From the NCBI GenBank assembly GCA_934437985.1, contig CAKSBI010000011.1:1-53644 (forward strand): a DNA stretch of 53,644 nucleotides, read 5' to 3'. This DNA is from an uncultured Lachnospiraceae bacterium (GTDB lineage: Bacteria > Bacillota > Clostridia > Lachnospirales > Lachnospiraceae). The notes beneath the pieces are model-generated. The model searched no databases, was not told where the DNA came from, and worked only from the letters and a program-made list of their open reading frames with translations. Positions 44,987-53,550 of this stretch are shown here, piece after piece (the stretch's first letter is position 1; every line of letters begins with the position of its first letter). Made by a program: the position numbers and the translations under genes.

Positions 44987-45514
44987 TTAATTCAGAGAAA
45001 CTTTAATAGAGCCAACCTTTATAAATTGTGAAGCACTACTGGCAAGGGTGCCTGAAAGCGTCAGCTTGGTACTTACGCTGTCGGCGCCGTCTACATTGCC
45101 CACAACACCGGCCGCGAGGGTATCAGACGCCACGCTGAACTTGCCGGCAATACTGCTGTAGCCCTCGTCGGCTGCATAGGCGAAGTTAACCTTTACATCC
45201 TTATTGGAGTGGTTGACGACGGTGACATCGTTGCCGTCCGCAGTCCAGCTTGCCGAGGTATTGTCGGTATACTTATGAGTGCCTGGATTCCACTCATGTG
45301 TGCCGGCGGCAGAATAGGTGAACTCCATGCTGCCCCATGTTATGTCCACACTGTATACTTCCGGCTCAGTTATGCCATCTACATACCTGGCTTTTACATC
45401 AATGCTCTTGCTGTCGTTTTTACCGGACATAGTTTCCGCTGAGGCCATCCCTGCCTGCGTGGCCATGAGCATCAGCGCCAGCACCATAACGGCGAATTTC
45501 TTTTGTTTCTGCAT
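44987..45514 (-). CDS. Small secreted surface protein with the SVDITWGSM domain (second copy)
   Basis: 175 residues. Signal peptide KKFAVMVLALMLMATQAGMASA; mature part starts near ETMSGKND. Domain text: EPEVYSVDITWGSMEFTYS, EWNPGTHKYTDN, VTVVNHSNKDVKVNFAY, IKVGSIKVSLN. It shares VYSVDITWGSM-x-FTY with its neighbour and the pattern W-N-x-x-T-H-x-Y, N-H-S-N in the same order, so the two arose by duplication. AGGAGGAG precedes the ATG. Confidence 0.75.
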   Translation of the reverse strand: MQKQKKFAVMVLALMLMATQAGMASAETMSGKNDSKSIDVKARYVDGITEPEVYSVDITWGSMEFTYSAAGTHEWNPGTHKYTDNTSASWTADGNDVTVVNHSNKDVKVNFAYAADEGYSSIAGKFSVASDTLAAGVVGNVDGADSVSTKLTLSGTLASSASQFIKVGSIKVSLN

Positions 45515-45584
45515 TAAAAACTCCTCCTTTTATGCTATTTTAATTTTTTTTATATATTTCACGCCATTACAGGCGAAAAAAACG

Positions 45585-46133
45585 TCACTCAGTCACCGTA
45601 ACGGTTACGGGAATTTCAGTATTAATCATGGCCTTTTCCCTGCTTGTGCGGTCATAATACAGGACGACGAATTTTCCATTATAGCCTCCTGCGGCAAGAC
45701 GCTTTTCAGCACCGTCCAAAAGGTTCAGGGTGGAGACCATGTTACCGGGCTCCAGTCTGCCCGATTGCAGGATAACAACGTCATCTATCTCAAGCTGAAG
45801 CACCATATCCTGGTTAGATTTTGTCGGATTGGCAAACTGAAGTGTTGCACTCTTATCCAAAAGGCTGATATCAACCTCTTTTGCATAGGTAAGACCTACT
45901 GCCCCGCCGCCCTCGGGCTGCGAAAGCTTTTCGTCACCATCGTCACCGATCGGCTCGGCATTTTCTTCAATCTGCTGCGGTGCATAGTCGGGGGCAAGGA
46001 CGATAGTGCTGTCCCGAAACCATACCGCCCAAACACTGAGGCTCATTGCGGCAATCGTAATAAGCAGTAAAAGCAGAAGCAGCAGCCACTTCTTTTTATT
46101 TTCTTTTTTCTCATCATTCTTCTCATCGTTCAT
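45585..46133 (-). CDS. Membrane-anchored exported protein, unrecognised
   Basis: 182 residues from the ATG at 46133, 7 nt after GGGGGTG, right behind the stop of the giant protein. A strongly charged cytosolic tail (NDEKNDEKKENKKKW) precedes one long membrane helix (LLLLLLLLITIAAMSLSVWAVWF), then an acidic spacer and a beta-rich domain: SATLQFANPTKSNQDMVLQ, RLEPGNMVSTLNLLDGAE, TEIPVTVTVTE. Paralogous to the 161-residue protein at 43870 in that last part. An anchor or chaperone role at the outer face of the membrane is a guess. Confidence 0.7.
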   Translation of the reverse strand: MNDEKNDEKKENKKKWLLLLLLLLITIAAMSLSVWAVWFRDSTIVLAPDYAPQQIEENAEPIGDDGDEKLSQPEGGGAVGLTYAKEVDISLLDKSATLQFANPTKSNQDMVLQLEIDDVVILQSGRLEPGNMVSTLNLLDGAEKRLAAGGYNGKFVVLYYDRTSREKAMINTEIPVTVTVTE

Positions 46134-46135
46134 GC

Positions 46136-49100
46136 TCAATCACCCCCAATCGTTACCGTTACCGACCCGAGAACCTCATTAACCATTGTTTTGTTCGGTT
46201 TTCCGTCCAGAACCAGCCATGCAGATTTATCTTCTCCTACAGAAAGGGCAACCGGCGTGGTGACAGGTACTGCTCCATCGGTAATAAAACCACCGGACAC
46301 CATGCTGTTATCTTGCGTGTAGCCATAGGATACGCTGACATCAACTTCACCTGCATTATGGACGGTAACCTTGTTCCCATCCACCGTATCCGTGCTCCAG
46401 CCTACACCCTCATAGGTGTGCGTTGCCGTGTTCCATGTTCCATCCGAGTAGGTAAACTCCATGTCAGCCCATGTGATTTCCACACTGACAATGTCAACAT
46501 GAACATCCTTGTATCTTATAATACGGTTTCCCGCATTATCAACGGCTGTTACGGTTATCCTTGTATCTCCTGCCGGAAGCTCCGTCAGCGTAAAGCTGAC
46601 ATCGTTTTCCGGGTTCCTCAGGTCTACCGGAGTTACCGTGCCGTTTCCTATCTTATAAGTCACCGAAGTAAGCCCCGATGGGCTTACACCGTTCCCACTG
46701 TCCTTTACAGTCACGGTCATTCCCGATGCCTTGGTATACTCGCCAAAGGTAATCCCGGGAGCGGTTTTGTCTATTTGAACAAGCTCAAAACCCTCAGTTT
46801 TGTTGGCTTCCCTGTCTGTCACCGTATCGCCCGTATTATCGTAAACCTTATAATAAACGTAATACCGGCCTTCATCACTTACCGTAATTGTATCTCCGGT
46901 AAGCTCCGTCAATCCCTCGGTCGGAATTTCATCCCTGTTTGAAACAATTTTGTACCATTTATTACCAATTCCACTCTGGCTATCACCTGCAGTTACAGTA
47001 AAGACCTGATTATCCTTTGACCAGCCGCCTGACCCGCCGCTTACGGTCACGGCCGGCGGGTCAAAGTCCAGCTTATCAACCTTTATAGTGGCACTGTTCT
47101 CTCCGCCGTAGTCAAGGTCACGTACAGTCACCGTATAATCACCGTTCTTCCTCGCCCAGACCTCACCGCCTGCCTCCTTGCTTATTTTTCCGTCCGGCAA
47201 AATAACCTCATAATTCTTTCCGGTGTAATTGGAAAGCTTCCAGGTCAGGGTTGCCGTATCGTTTGTCCACACTGCCGGGGCACCTGTTATGGTAATTGCC
47301 GGTGCGTGATTCTTAACCGCAATTGAGGAAATAACGGTATACGGCGATGAATAGGCCGTACAAGTATGATTCAGCTTATCGGTGACCTTAATGTGCAGGT
47401 ATTTGGTGGCCGGTGTACTATCAGTTGCCGTATAGGTGACCGTTGCCGCACCTGACGAAAGCGTAGTCCACGAAGCCGGCGTTGCAGTGCTGTCCGTCCA
47501 ACAGTACTGCACGGTTTTCACGCCCGAATGTGCGTCGGCATAGGTTATCGGCAAAACAATCTTTGTGTAAACTCCGCTTTTTGGTGATTCAACAGAACCA
47601 CTTGTCAGTTCTCCGATAGAAGCCGTAGGGTTTTCCTTGTCAATCTTATCAACCTGAACGGTTTTAGTAATAACAACATCTCCCGCTTTCAGCAAAAATG
47701 TATAATAACCACTTTCGGTAACCGTAACGCTTGTTGCAGTATTGCCCAGCGTTGTCCATGAGGTCCCACCCGACTTGCGGTATTTCAGCGTTTGCCCTCC
47801 CACCGCCGAAATATTTATTGTTCTGCTCGTTGCCCAGTTTGTATTATCTGCCGTAACATTCAGCGTTGGCTGCGTGCTGCCGGCTGCAGGGCTTGCCGCC
47901 GTGCCAAAATTAAGACAGGCGTTTTTATAAGCCGAAGCTCCTGTTGTAGTGTAAACCGCTTTCACATGAAGATACCACTTGCCATTGCCCGCACCACTGC
48001 CCGGTTTTTTGCGGATGGAAAGCGAAAGTCCTGAATTTTTTTTCGCAGTCACAAGCTCCGATGATGAAAGCTCCACCCAGCCGGTCGTAGGCGCAGTCGT
48101 TGAATCCGACCAGGCATAGCTCATTCCCGTGGTCTTTGCTTTATCTGCATTCACCGTAATGGTTGCTTTGCCAGTGCCGTTCGTAATACCATTTGCAGTT
48201 ATGGTGAAATCCGGCATTGAAGTATCAACGGCTGCATCTGTGGTTCCCGTGCCGCTTGCGGTCTCTTTTGTTGTTGTGATATTGCACATATCTTTGATAT
48301 ATTGCGGATTTGTAATGCTGTTTACAGCCAGCTTTCCGCTTGCGTTAGCCGCTACCGTTCCCCTAAAATAGAGGACATTTGTATCTGCGCCGCCGGCATA
48401 AGTGGCTGTTCCCCAGGTTGTTTTCACCACAACATTTTTAATATTGCCACTATTCTGGCTGTCAACGATCTCGTCAAAAATCAAAGATACCGTATAGGCA
48501 TCACCTACCTTGTAAGTCCCACCCGCCATAGGAGCGACTGCGGCAAGCTGGGGTTCGCGTGAATCCAGCAGCTTGAGATAATGATATTCGTCCTTTTCCA
48601 TCCATTTGTCACTGCCACTGCCGCTGGCGCTGTATCCGATAGAGATTTTATCCTGGGTAACAGGAAAAATTAATGCTTTTTTGTCCCCATATCCGCTCTT
48701 TATATGTTCGTTACTGGGATTCCTCGCCGTTGCTCCGGCTGAGGATGGAAAATAGTAGGGGGCATAATCTTTAGTTGTTCCAGTTCCCCCATGCTCCAGG
48801 GTCATTGCGTAGGCAGCAGGACTCATATCATTAAAATCAGTAAATCCCTTATACTTCCCTCTTTCCGGGTAGAAGCTTGTGTTAATAGAATCACCGGGCG
48901 TGATCTGAATATGCTGATATCCCTGTTCCACTTCTTTGATATAAACCTTCATATAATACAAAAGACCGGTCGCCGTATTTTTCCAATAGTTCCCATCCAA
49001 ACCCGGAACACTGACAGTTATCGTGCGCGAAGCGGCTCTTCCAGTTTTCCCTTTATACCATCCCAAGTTATCACTGTCATAGTCCCCACGTGTCGTCTCC

Positions 49101-51022
49101 TCACTATATGATGCAAAGCTCTTATAGTCAGTATAGTAATTCCTATTCACTGTATAATCAGAACCATTTTTCAACGTTCTCACAGCACTCGTTGTACTGC
49201 CCAGACTTCCGCCTCCGGATACCCTGTAAATTTCCACCGAATAGGTGCGGTCTGCATTGCTATAGGCGGTGGCAGATTTGCCGCTGTACGGCGTGTTTGC
49301 CGTCTTTTCGGTTATCGTTATGGTTCTTGATGTCTCTCCAGCCTGAAAGGTCCGTGTGCCGTAGCTGTGTGTAAAATGCGTACCGCCCACCGCTGAGCCG
49401 TTGACCGTGCGGTAATAGACAGTCTGCACGCCCTCACTGCCACCACTTCTTGTTATCGTGAATGTGTTATTATTGTTTTTTATTGTAAATGTACCGTACG
49501 CGGGAATTCCCAGACCTATCGTAATCTCCTCGCTGTAATAAGTGACCCCGCCTGCGGTAATATACGCCCTGGCATAATATTCCACTCCCTTTTGCAGATT
49601 ATCAGCCGTGACGGAAATTGTGCCGCCCGCCTTGTTTACTACGGACGCTGTCGTGGCCTTGCCATTATTTACGGTAAGGGTCGGCGAGTTCATAACTCCC
49701 CACACAAAGCCGCTTGCCGTAACTGTGTCAGTGCCGGGATTGTTCAGCGTGGAGGTGAGTTTTTTTGTACCTGCCGCAAAAACAGGCTTAGAAATATCCA
49801 CATAAGAAGAAACATAAACCGAGCAGCTTTCTGTGGCTTTATTTCCCGCTTTATCCGTGACTGTTACAGTGACATTTTTATTACCCGGCGTCTTGGTAAA
49901 GTCTGCAGGTATAGTCACTGTAATGGTACATTCTGAAACAGGCTCGTTGTCCGTGACAGTGAGAGCGGCACGTACCACATTTTCCACAGCCGCATTGGAG
50001 TCACCTGTCATAACCTGGGTAGGCGTATAGCCGATATCCGGAGCCTGAATATCCTTCCACTGAGCCGAAAGCCGCATTGAGCCCACAGGGGTAAAGCTCT
50101 GCCCTGCTGAATAAGTATTATTTGCACCAGCGTCTTTCCAGTTTATGAACGAATAACCGGTGCGGGTCGGTGTCTGGGAAGATATTTTGCTGACTTTTCC
50201 CTTCCAGGCCGCCAAAACAGCAGGAACATTGGCTGCATTTGTGCCGTTTCCGTCATAGCGCACAGCCAGCGGACTTTGGAAATCCACCGTAATGGAATTT
50301 CCCACGCTGTCTGATATAACAAATGTAACCGTGTCAGGAGCCTTAAACGAAACCGTATAGCTTCCGTGGTCTAAAACCTTGCTTTTATCTCCATCATATG
50401 TAATCGTAACGCTGTAATCTGCCGGATTTTCCGAGCCCTGCTTTTCAATATTATTCAGGGAAGCCGTTACGTCTCTGAAGGTAACACTTTCCTCCTCATA
50501 GATATAGGCATAGTATGGTCCACAGTTCTGTGCACCACTGGCTTTGCAGAAATAGCGGTATTCGGTGGGAGTTCCGGAATTCGGAACCTTATAAAGCCCG
50601 CCGGATTTACAGCCGTCAAAGTCCTTGCCCGGTGTGATAACATCCACATAAACCTTTACTTCGGCATCCCTTCCATACCTGTTTTTTATGTAGGTGGAAG
50701 AACTGTTCGCTATATCCGTCGCTTTTAATATCGCCCCTGCACCAAGCGAGGATACAGCATCACCATAATCGTAAATTCCGTTCAAAAACGCATAGTTTTT
50801 ACCTGGCTCGAACACAGTTGTTTCCACAAAGCTGTGGTAAATGAAGGCTTTCCCACTACCGTTTGCTCTTTTTAAAGCGATGGGCGAAGACGTTTCCGCC
50901 GCATGGGTAGCAGATCCGCTGTTCCATGGTACCGCGCCGGCAAGCTGGGAAAGTACGATAATAAGACACAAGACCGCCGCCGACAGGCGTTTTATTATTC
51001 TCTTTTTCCTATCCTTCATCAT
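46136..51022 (-). CDS. Giant secreted multi-domain surface protein
   Basis: 1628 residues from the ATG at 51022 (GGGGA lies 9 nt before; an ATG at 51031 is too close to it). A signal peptide (SAAVLCLIIVLSQLAGAVP) is followed by a unique region with six or so cysteines, an InlB/Flg_new-type repeat (about 265-335: AVRYDGNGTNAANVPAVL, TRTGYSFINWKDAG), Ig-like domains, a fibronectin-like segment, a Calx-beta-like domain (FTITRSGGSEGVQTVYYRTV, GTRTFQAGETSRTITI), and a long series of HYR/Ig-like domains with DNAGN and VDKLDFDPPAVTV text. The last 115 residues (VSVEITWADMEFTYSD onward) are the domain of the two small secreted proteins. No LPXTG or SLH. It overlaps the gene before it by 14 bases. Confidence 0.82.
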   Translation of the reverse strand: MMKDRKKRIIKRLSAAVLCLIIVLSQLAGAVPWNSGSATHAAETSSPIALKRANGSGKAFIYHSFVETTVFEPGKNYAFLNGIYDYGDAVSSLGAGAILKATDIANSSSTYIKNRYGRDAEVKVYVDVITPGKDFDGCKSGGLYKVPNSGTPTEYRYFCKASGAQNCGPYYAYIYEEESVTFRDVTASLNNIEKQGSENPADYSVTITYDGDKSKVLDHGSYTVSFKAPDTVTFVISDSVGNSITVDFQSPLAVRYDGNGTNAANVPAVLAAWKGKVSKISSQTPTRTGYSFINWKDAGANNTYSAGQSFTPVGSMRLSAQWKDIQAPDIGYTPTQVMTGDSNAAVENVVRAALTVTDNEPVSECTITVTIPADFTKTPGNKNVTVTVTDKAGNKATESCSVYVSSYVDISKPVFAAGTKKLTSTLNNPGTDTVTASGFVWGVMNSPTLTVNNGKATTASVVNKAGGTISVTADNLQKGVEYYARAYITAGGVTYYSEEITIGLGIPAYGTFTIKNNNNTFTITRSGGSEGVQTVYYRTVNGSAVGGTHFTHSYGTRTFQAGETSRTITITEKTANTPYSGKSATAYSNADRTYSVEIYRVSGGGSLGSTTSAVRTLKNGSDYTVNRNYYTDYKSFASYSEETTRGDYDSDNLGWYKGKTGRAASRTITVSVPGLDGNYWKNTATGLLYYMKVYIKEVEQGYQHIQITPGDSINTSFYPERGKYKGFTDFNDMSPAAYAMTLEHGGTGTTKDYAPYYFPSSAGATARNPSNEHIKSGYGDKKALIFPVTQDKISIGYSASGSGSDKWMEKDEYHYLKLLDSREPQLAAVAPMAGGTYKVGDAYTVSLIFDEIVDSQNSGNIKNVVVKTTWGTATYAGGADTNVLYFRGTVAANASGKLAVNSITNPQYIKDMCNITTTKETASGTGTTDAAVDTSMPDFTITANGITNGTGKATITVNADKAKTTGMSYAWSDSTTAPTTGWVELSSSELVTAKKNSGLSLSIRKKPGSGAGNGKWYLHVKAVYTTTGASAYKNACLNFGTAASPAAGSTQPTLNVTADNTNWATSRTINISAVGGQTLKYRKSGGTSWTTLGNTATSVTVTESGYYTFLLKAGDVVITKTVQVDKIDKENPTASIGELTSGSVESPKSGVYTKIVLPITYADAHSGVKTVQYCWTDSTATPASWTTLSSGAATVTYTATDSTPATKYLHIKVTDKLNHTCTAYSSPYTVISSIAVKNHAPAITITGAPAVWTNDTATLTWKLSNYTGKNYEVILPDGKISKEAGGEVWARKNGDYTVTVRDLDYGGENSATIKVDKLDFDPPAVTVSGGSGGWSKDNQVFTVTAGDSQSGIGNKWYKIVSNRDEIPTEGLTELTGDTITVSDEGRYYVYYKVYDNTGDTVTDREANKTEGFELVQIDKTAPGITFGEYTKASGMTVTVKDSGNGVSPSGLTSVTYKIGNGTVTPVDLRNPENDVSFTLTELPAGDTRITVTAVDNAGNRIIRYKDVHVDIVSVEITWADMEFTYSDGTWNTATHTYEGVGWSTDTVDGNKVTVHNAGEVDVSVSYGYTQDNSMVSGGFITDGAVPVTTPVALSVGEDKSAWLVLDGKPNKTMVNEVLGSVTVTIGGD

Positions 51023-51305
51023 CCGCTCCATTCCCCTTCCGATAATCCTGTCTATTCATCTGTTCTAAGAGCATCTGGTCTGTTTTCTCCCGTAAAAGGA
51101 GCAGCATATCAAGCTCCTTGAGCGATAAATCAAAGCCTTCTTTATTGAACAGCGCCAGCAGCTCGGTAAGATAACATCTTTTGCTCATTTCACCCCGCCG
51201 CAGGGAGAGGTTTTTCAGCGCTGTTTTCAATTGCTCATTGGTATCCAGTTCATAATTGAATTTTGCCGCCTTGTCAAAAGTCAGCTTCTTCTTATTGAAA
51301 AACAC
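51009..51305 (-). CDS. Small helical cytosolic protein of unknown function
   Basis: 98 residues, starting with GTG at 51305, 7 nt after a perfect GGAGGTG. Predicted mostly helical, with basic and acidic stretches (LKTALKNLSLRRGEMSKRCYLTELLALFN; LKELDMLLLLREKTDQMLLEQMNRQD), and no signal or membrane helix. It is the first gene of the surface operon and its end overlaps the giant protein gene by 14 bases, so translation is coupled. It may regulate, chaperone or help export the giant protein. No known family. Confidence 0.65.
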   Translation of the reverse strand: MFFNKKKLTFDKAAKFNYELDTNEQLKTALKNLSLRRGEMSKRCYLTELLALFNKEGFDLSLKELDMLLLLREKTDQMLLEQMNRQDYRKGNGADDEG

Positions 51306-51346
51306 ACGCTTTCACCTCCAGGCACTTATAATTAGTAATAAATATA

Positions 51347-51373
51347 ATAAAAAACCACCCTTATGGATGGTTT
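51347..51373 (-). terminator. Rho-independent terminator after the histidine kinase gene
   Basis: On the minus strand AACCATCC-ATAA-GGGTGGTT (8-bp stem, one G-U pair) is followed by TTTTTTATT. It separates the two-component genes from the surface operon that they flank. Confidence 0.75.
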
Positions 51374-51377
51374 TCTT

Positions 51378-51407
51378 CGTAATTGGTCGTTTTTTTAACG
51401 TAATTGG
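51378..51407 (-). promoter_or_regulatory. Putative LytTR-type binding site
   Basis: CGTAATTGG occurs at 51378-51386 and again at 51399-51407 (CCAATTACG on the coding strand): two identical 9-bp direct repeats with a 12-bp spacer, period 21 bp. This is the classic arrangement bound by LytTR regulators. It lies directly after the kinase stop and some 70 bp upstream of the surface operon's first start codon. Confidence 0.6.
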
Positions 51408-51416
51408 CATTCGGAG

Positions 51417-52694
51417 TCAGGTTTTCAGGATAATGCACAGGGTGAGGATGCCGTTCTCTAAGCTATAACTTATATCACCGCCGTATTTTCTCGCTGCTGT
51501 CAGCATACTTTCCATGCCGATTCCTTTCTGCTTTATCATATTGTTTTCAATAACAAGCCCAGGTTTGCAGGGGTTACTGCACACAATAACGGTTTTATCC
51601 GAAACAGTCCGGATATTGACCTTTATCTCTCCGTGTGAACCACATTCCTTGCAGCCGTTAATGGCATTTTCCAAAATGTTTGAAAGAATAGCAACAAAAT
51701 CCATATTGCTAACGGCAGTTTCTTCCTGCGTATCCGCTTCGACAGAAACACAGATTCCATCATTTTGCGCTTTGGTATAAAAGCTGCTAAGTATTGCATT
51801 TACCGTCACATGGTGGCAAAACTCCCTGGGTCTTGCGGCATCCAGGCTTTCATTGTACTGTTCTATGTAGCTCAGGGCCTCATCAGTCTCTCCCTTTTGG
51901 AGCATGACCGCGATATTTTTGTTGTGATGCCGGAGATCGTGCCTGACAGTCCTGGCAAACAGCTCGTTTTCTTTTGATGTTTTAAGCTGGCCCTGCAGAT
52001 ACTTTATATTTTCTTCAATCAGCTCCAGTCTGCTTTCCTTTATCATATAGCGGATCATACCAAAAATAATCCACAATACCGAAAAATAAATCAGAACAGT
52101 GGCGGCAAACAAAAGGCTGTACCATGCCCTGAAATCATTTTTCAGAGTATAAATAAAACAAAATATAGAAAATACCGCTAAGAACAGTATGGATACCAGT
52201 GAGATAGAGCGCCATATTTTCTTGTCTGAACCCGGAACCTCCCGCATTGCCGGACGCAAAAAGACAATATATGCCCATATTGCCGGCAGATACAACAGGG
52301 TTCTTATGATTGTTTTCACGTATATGGCAGCAACACCGTATTCGTCATTGAACCAGATGCTGCTTATCATAGCTGAACTACAGAAGAAAATGCAGAATAT
52401 CGATGAATAACTGAGAAACAGAAACACCTTTTTACAGGCAGGATCTGCCGAAGTCACCATGAAAATAATAAACGACACAAACATGGTACTTACAAACGTA
52501 AGGGAAGTAGCATAAAAAGGGTGAATATCAAACAGCACCCGGGAAACAAGCATTGAAAAACAGACAAAGATTGTCAATAAAACAAAATAAAATGAAACTG
52601 TCTTTTTTACCGAATATTTTCGCTCTGTCATAATAGCAAAGCAGACGATATGCATCAGGACTATAAGTGTTAAAGCCACAAGCTGACGTGTCAT
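51417..52694 (-). CDS. AgrC/GHKL-type membrane sensor histidine kinase
   Basis: 425 residues. Six or seven membrane helices fill the first 220 residues (typical for peptide-sensing kinases), then a coiled region (SRLELIEENIKYLQGQLKTSKENE), the phospho-acceptor motif RTVRHDLRHHNKNI, the N box NILENAINGCKE and the GHKL ATPase region with NNMIKQKGIGMESMLTAARKYGG. It pairs with the LytTR regulator by a 4-base overlap (ATGA). No agrB or agrD gene lies in the window, so the signal is unknown. Confidence 0.9.
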   Translation of the reverse strand: MTRQLVALTLIVLMHIVCFAIMTERKYSVKKTVSFYFVLLTIFVCFSMLVSRVLFDIHPFYATSLTFVSTMFVSFIIFMVTSADPACKKVFLFLSYSSIFCIFFCSSAMISSIWFNDEYGVAAIYVKTIIRTLLYLPAIWAYIVFLRPAMREVPGSDKKIWRSISLVSILFLAVFSIFCFIYTLKNDFRAWYSLLFAATVLIYFSVLWIIFGMIRYMIKESRLELIEENIKYLQGQLKTSKENELFARTVRHDLRHHNKNIAVMLQKGETDEALSYIEQYNESLDAARPREFCHHVTVNAILSSFYTKAQNDGICVSVEADTQEETAVSNMDFVAILSNILENAINGCKECGSHGEIKVNIRTVSDKTVIVCSNPCKPGLVIENNMIKQKGIGMESMLTAARKYGGDISYSLENGILTLCIILKT

Positions 52695-53419
52695 TTTCCG
52701 GTTGCCTCCCTTGTGTAAAAATCAAAATACTGCTTTTTCAATTCTCCCCTCAGCCGCCTGGGAACAGGTATGCGATCCCCATTTGACATTTCAAGGGTTG
52801 TTTCAAGCAGGCTTTGCACACAGCGCAGGTTGACTATGTATGACGCACCAACTACCGCAAAACCATTTACTGTCTGAAATATATTTTTAAGCTCCGTAAG
52901 GGTCGTGTGTGTTTTCAGGCACCTGCCGGATTTCAGATGGATTCCTACACTGTGATTCTTTACATCCGCATACAAAACATTATACAAATCTATGCGGTGA
53001 ATCTCCTTTCCGCACGAAACAGGGATATATAAACGGTTACGCCTCTTTTCAATCACCCTGTCAAGCGTGTCCGTCAGCCGCTGTCTTGTGTACGGCTTTG
53101 TAAGATAGTCACCTGCATGAAGTGCGAACGCCTCTACCGCAAAATCGGGACTTGTCGTCAGAAAGATAATATCGGTATCTTCTTCGCCTTTGCTGAGAAT
53201 CTCTCGTGCAACCTCTGTACCCAAAATACCGGGCATACAAATATCCAACAGTGCAATATCAGGAGTACCGCTTTTGCCCATCTCTTCCAGCATATCGAAC
53301 GGGTTTGAGAAGCATTTTACAACAAGCGAAAGCTCCGAATGTGTAAGGGCATATTCGGCAACAATTTGCCGCATATTTTCAAGTTCACTTTTTTGGTCAT
53401 CACATATCATAAGGTTCAT
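52691..53419 (-). CDS. LytTR-family response regulator
   Basis: 242 residues from the ATG at 53419, 8 nt after GAGG (the frame is open to 53494 without a ribosome binding site). Receiver domain: LMICDDQKSELENM at the start, phospho-Asp in IALLDICMPGILGTEVA, KPYTRQRLTDTLDRVI. The LytTR DNA-binding domain runs from RRNRLYIPVSCGKEIHRIDL to PRRLRGELKKQYFDF, with CLKTHTTLTELKN and GASYIVNLRCVQSL. The neighbouring direct repeats are its probable target. First gene of the transcript. Confidence 0.92.
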   Translation of the reverse strand: MNLMICDDQKSELENMRQIVAEYALTHSELSLVVKCFSNPFDMLEEMGKSGTPDIALLDICMPGILGTEVAREILSKGEEDTDIIFLTTSPDFAVEAFALHAGDYLTKPYTRQRLTDTLDRVIEKRRNRLYIPVSCGKEIHRIDLYNVLYADVKNHSVGIHLKSGRCLKTHTTLTELKNIFQTVNGFAVVGASYIVNLRCVQSLLETTLEMSNGDRIPVPRRLRGELKKQYFDFYTREATGK

Positions 53420-53521
53420 AATAACATCCTCAATCTCTGGAATGATATCGGCAGTCTGCCTTTTTGCTTTAAAATTCATGGTATTTCTACACAAATTGCG
53501 TGTATATACATATTATTATAT

Positions 53522-53550
53522 ATTGTACCATGTTTTCCGGCTTATGTGAA
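53522..53550 (-). promoter_or_regulatory. Promoter of the LytTR two-component genes, hybrid with the IS end
   Basis: On the minus strand TTCACA (53550-53545), a 17-bp spacer and TACAAT (53527-53522), preceded by TG as an extended -10. Five of the six -35 bases (TTCAC) belong to the mobile element end; the -10 is outside it. A second -10-like TATAAT follows at 53520-53515. Confidence 0.6.

Noticed and set aside
44394..44990. 198-codon plus-strand frame
   Set aside because: Antisense of the secreted protein gene at 44403-44954, which has a signal peptide, ribosome binding site and paralogues.
45318..46070. 250-codon plus-strand frame
   Set aside because: Antisense to two well-supported genes and crosses their intergenic gap; no start signal or domain.
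46136..51022. Sortase-anchored adhesin
   Set aside because: No LPXTG-like motif, hydrophobic tail or basic end at the C-terminus, and no sortase gene nearby.
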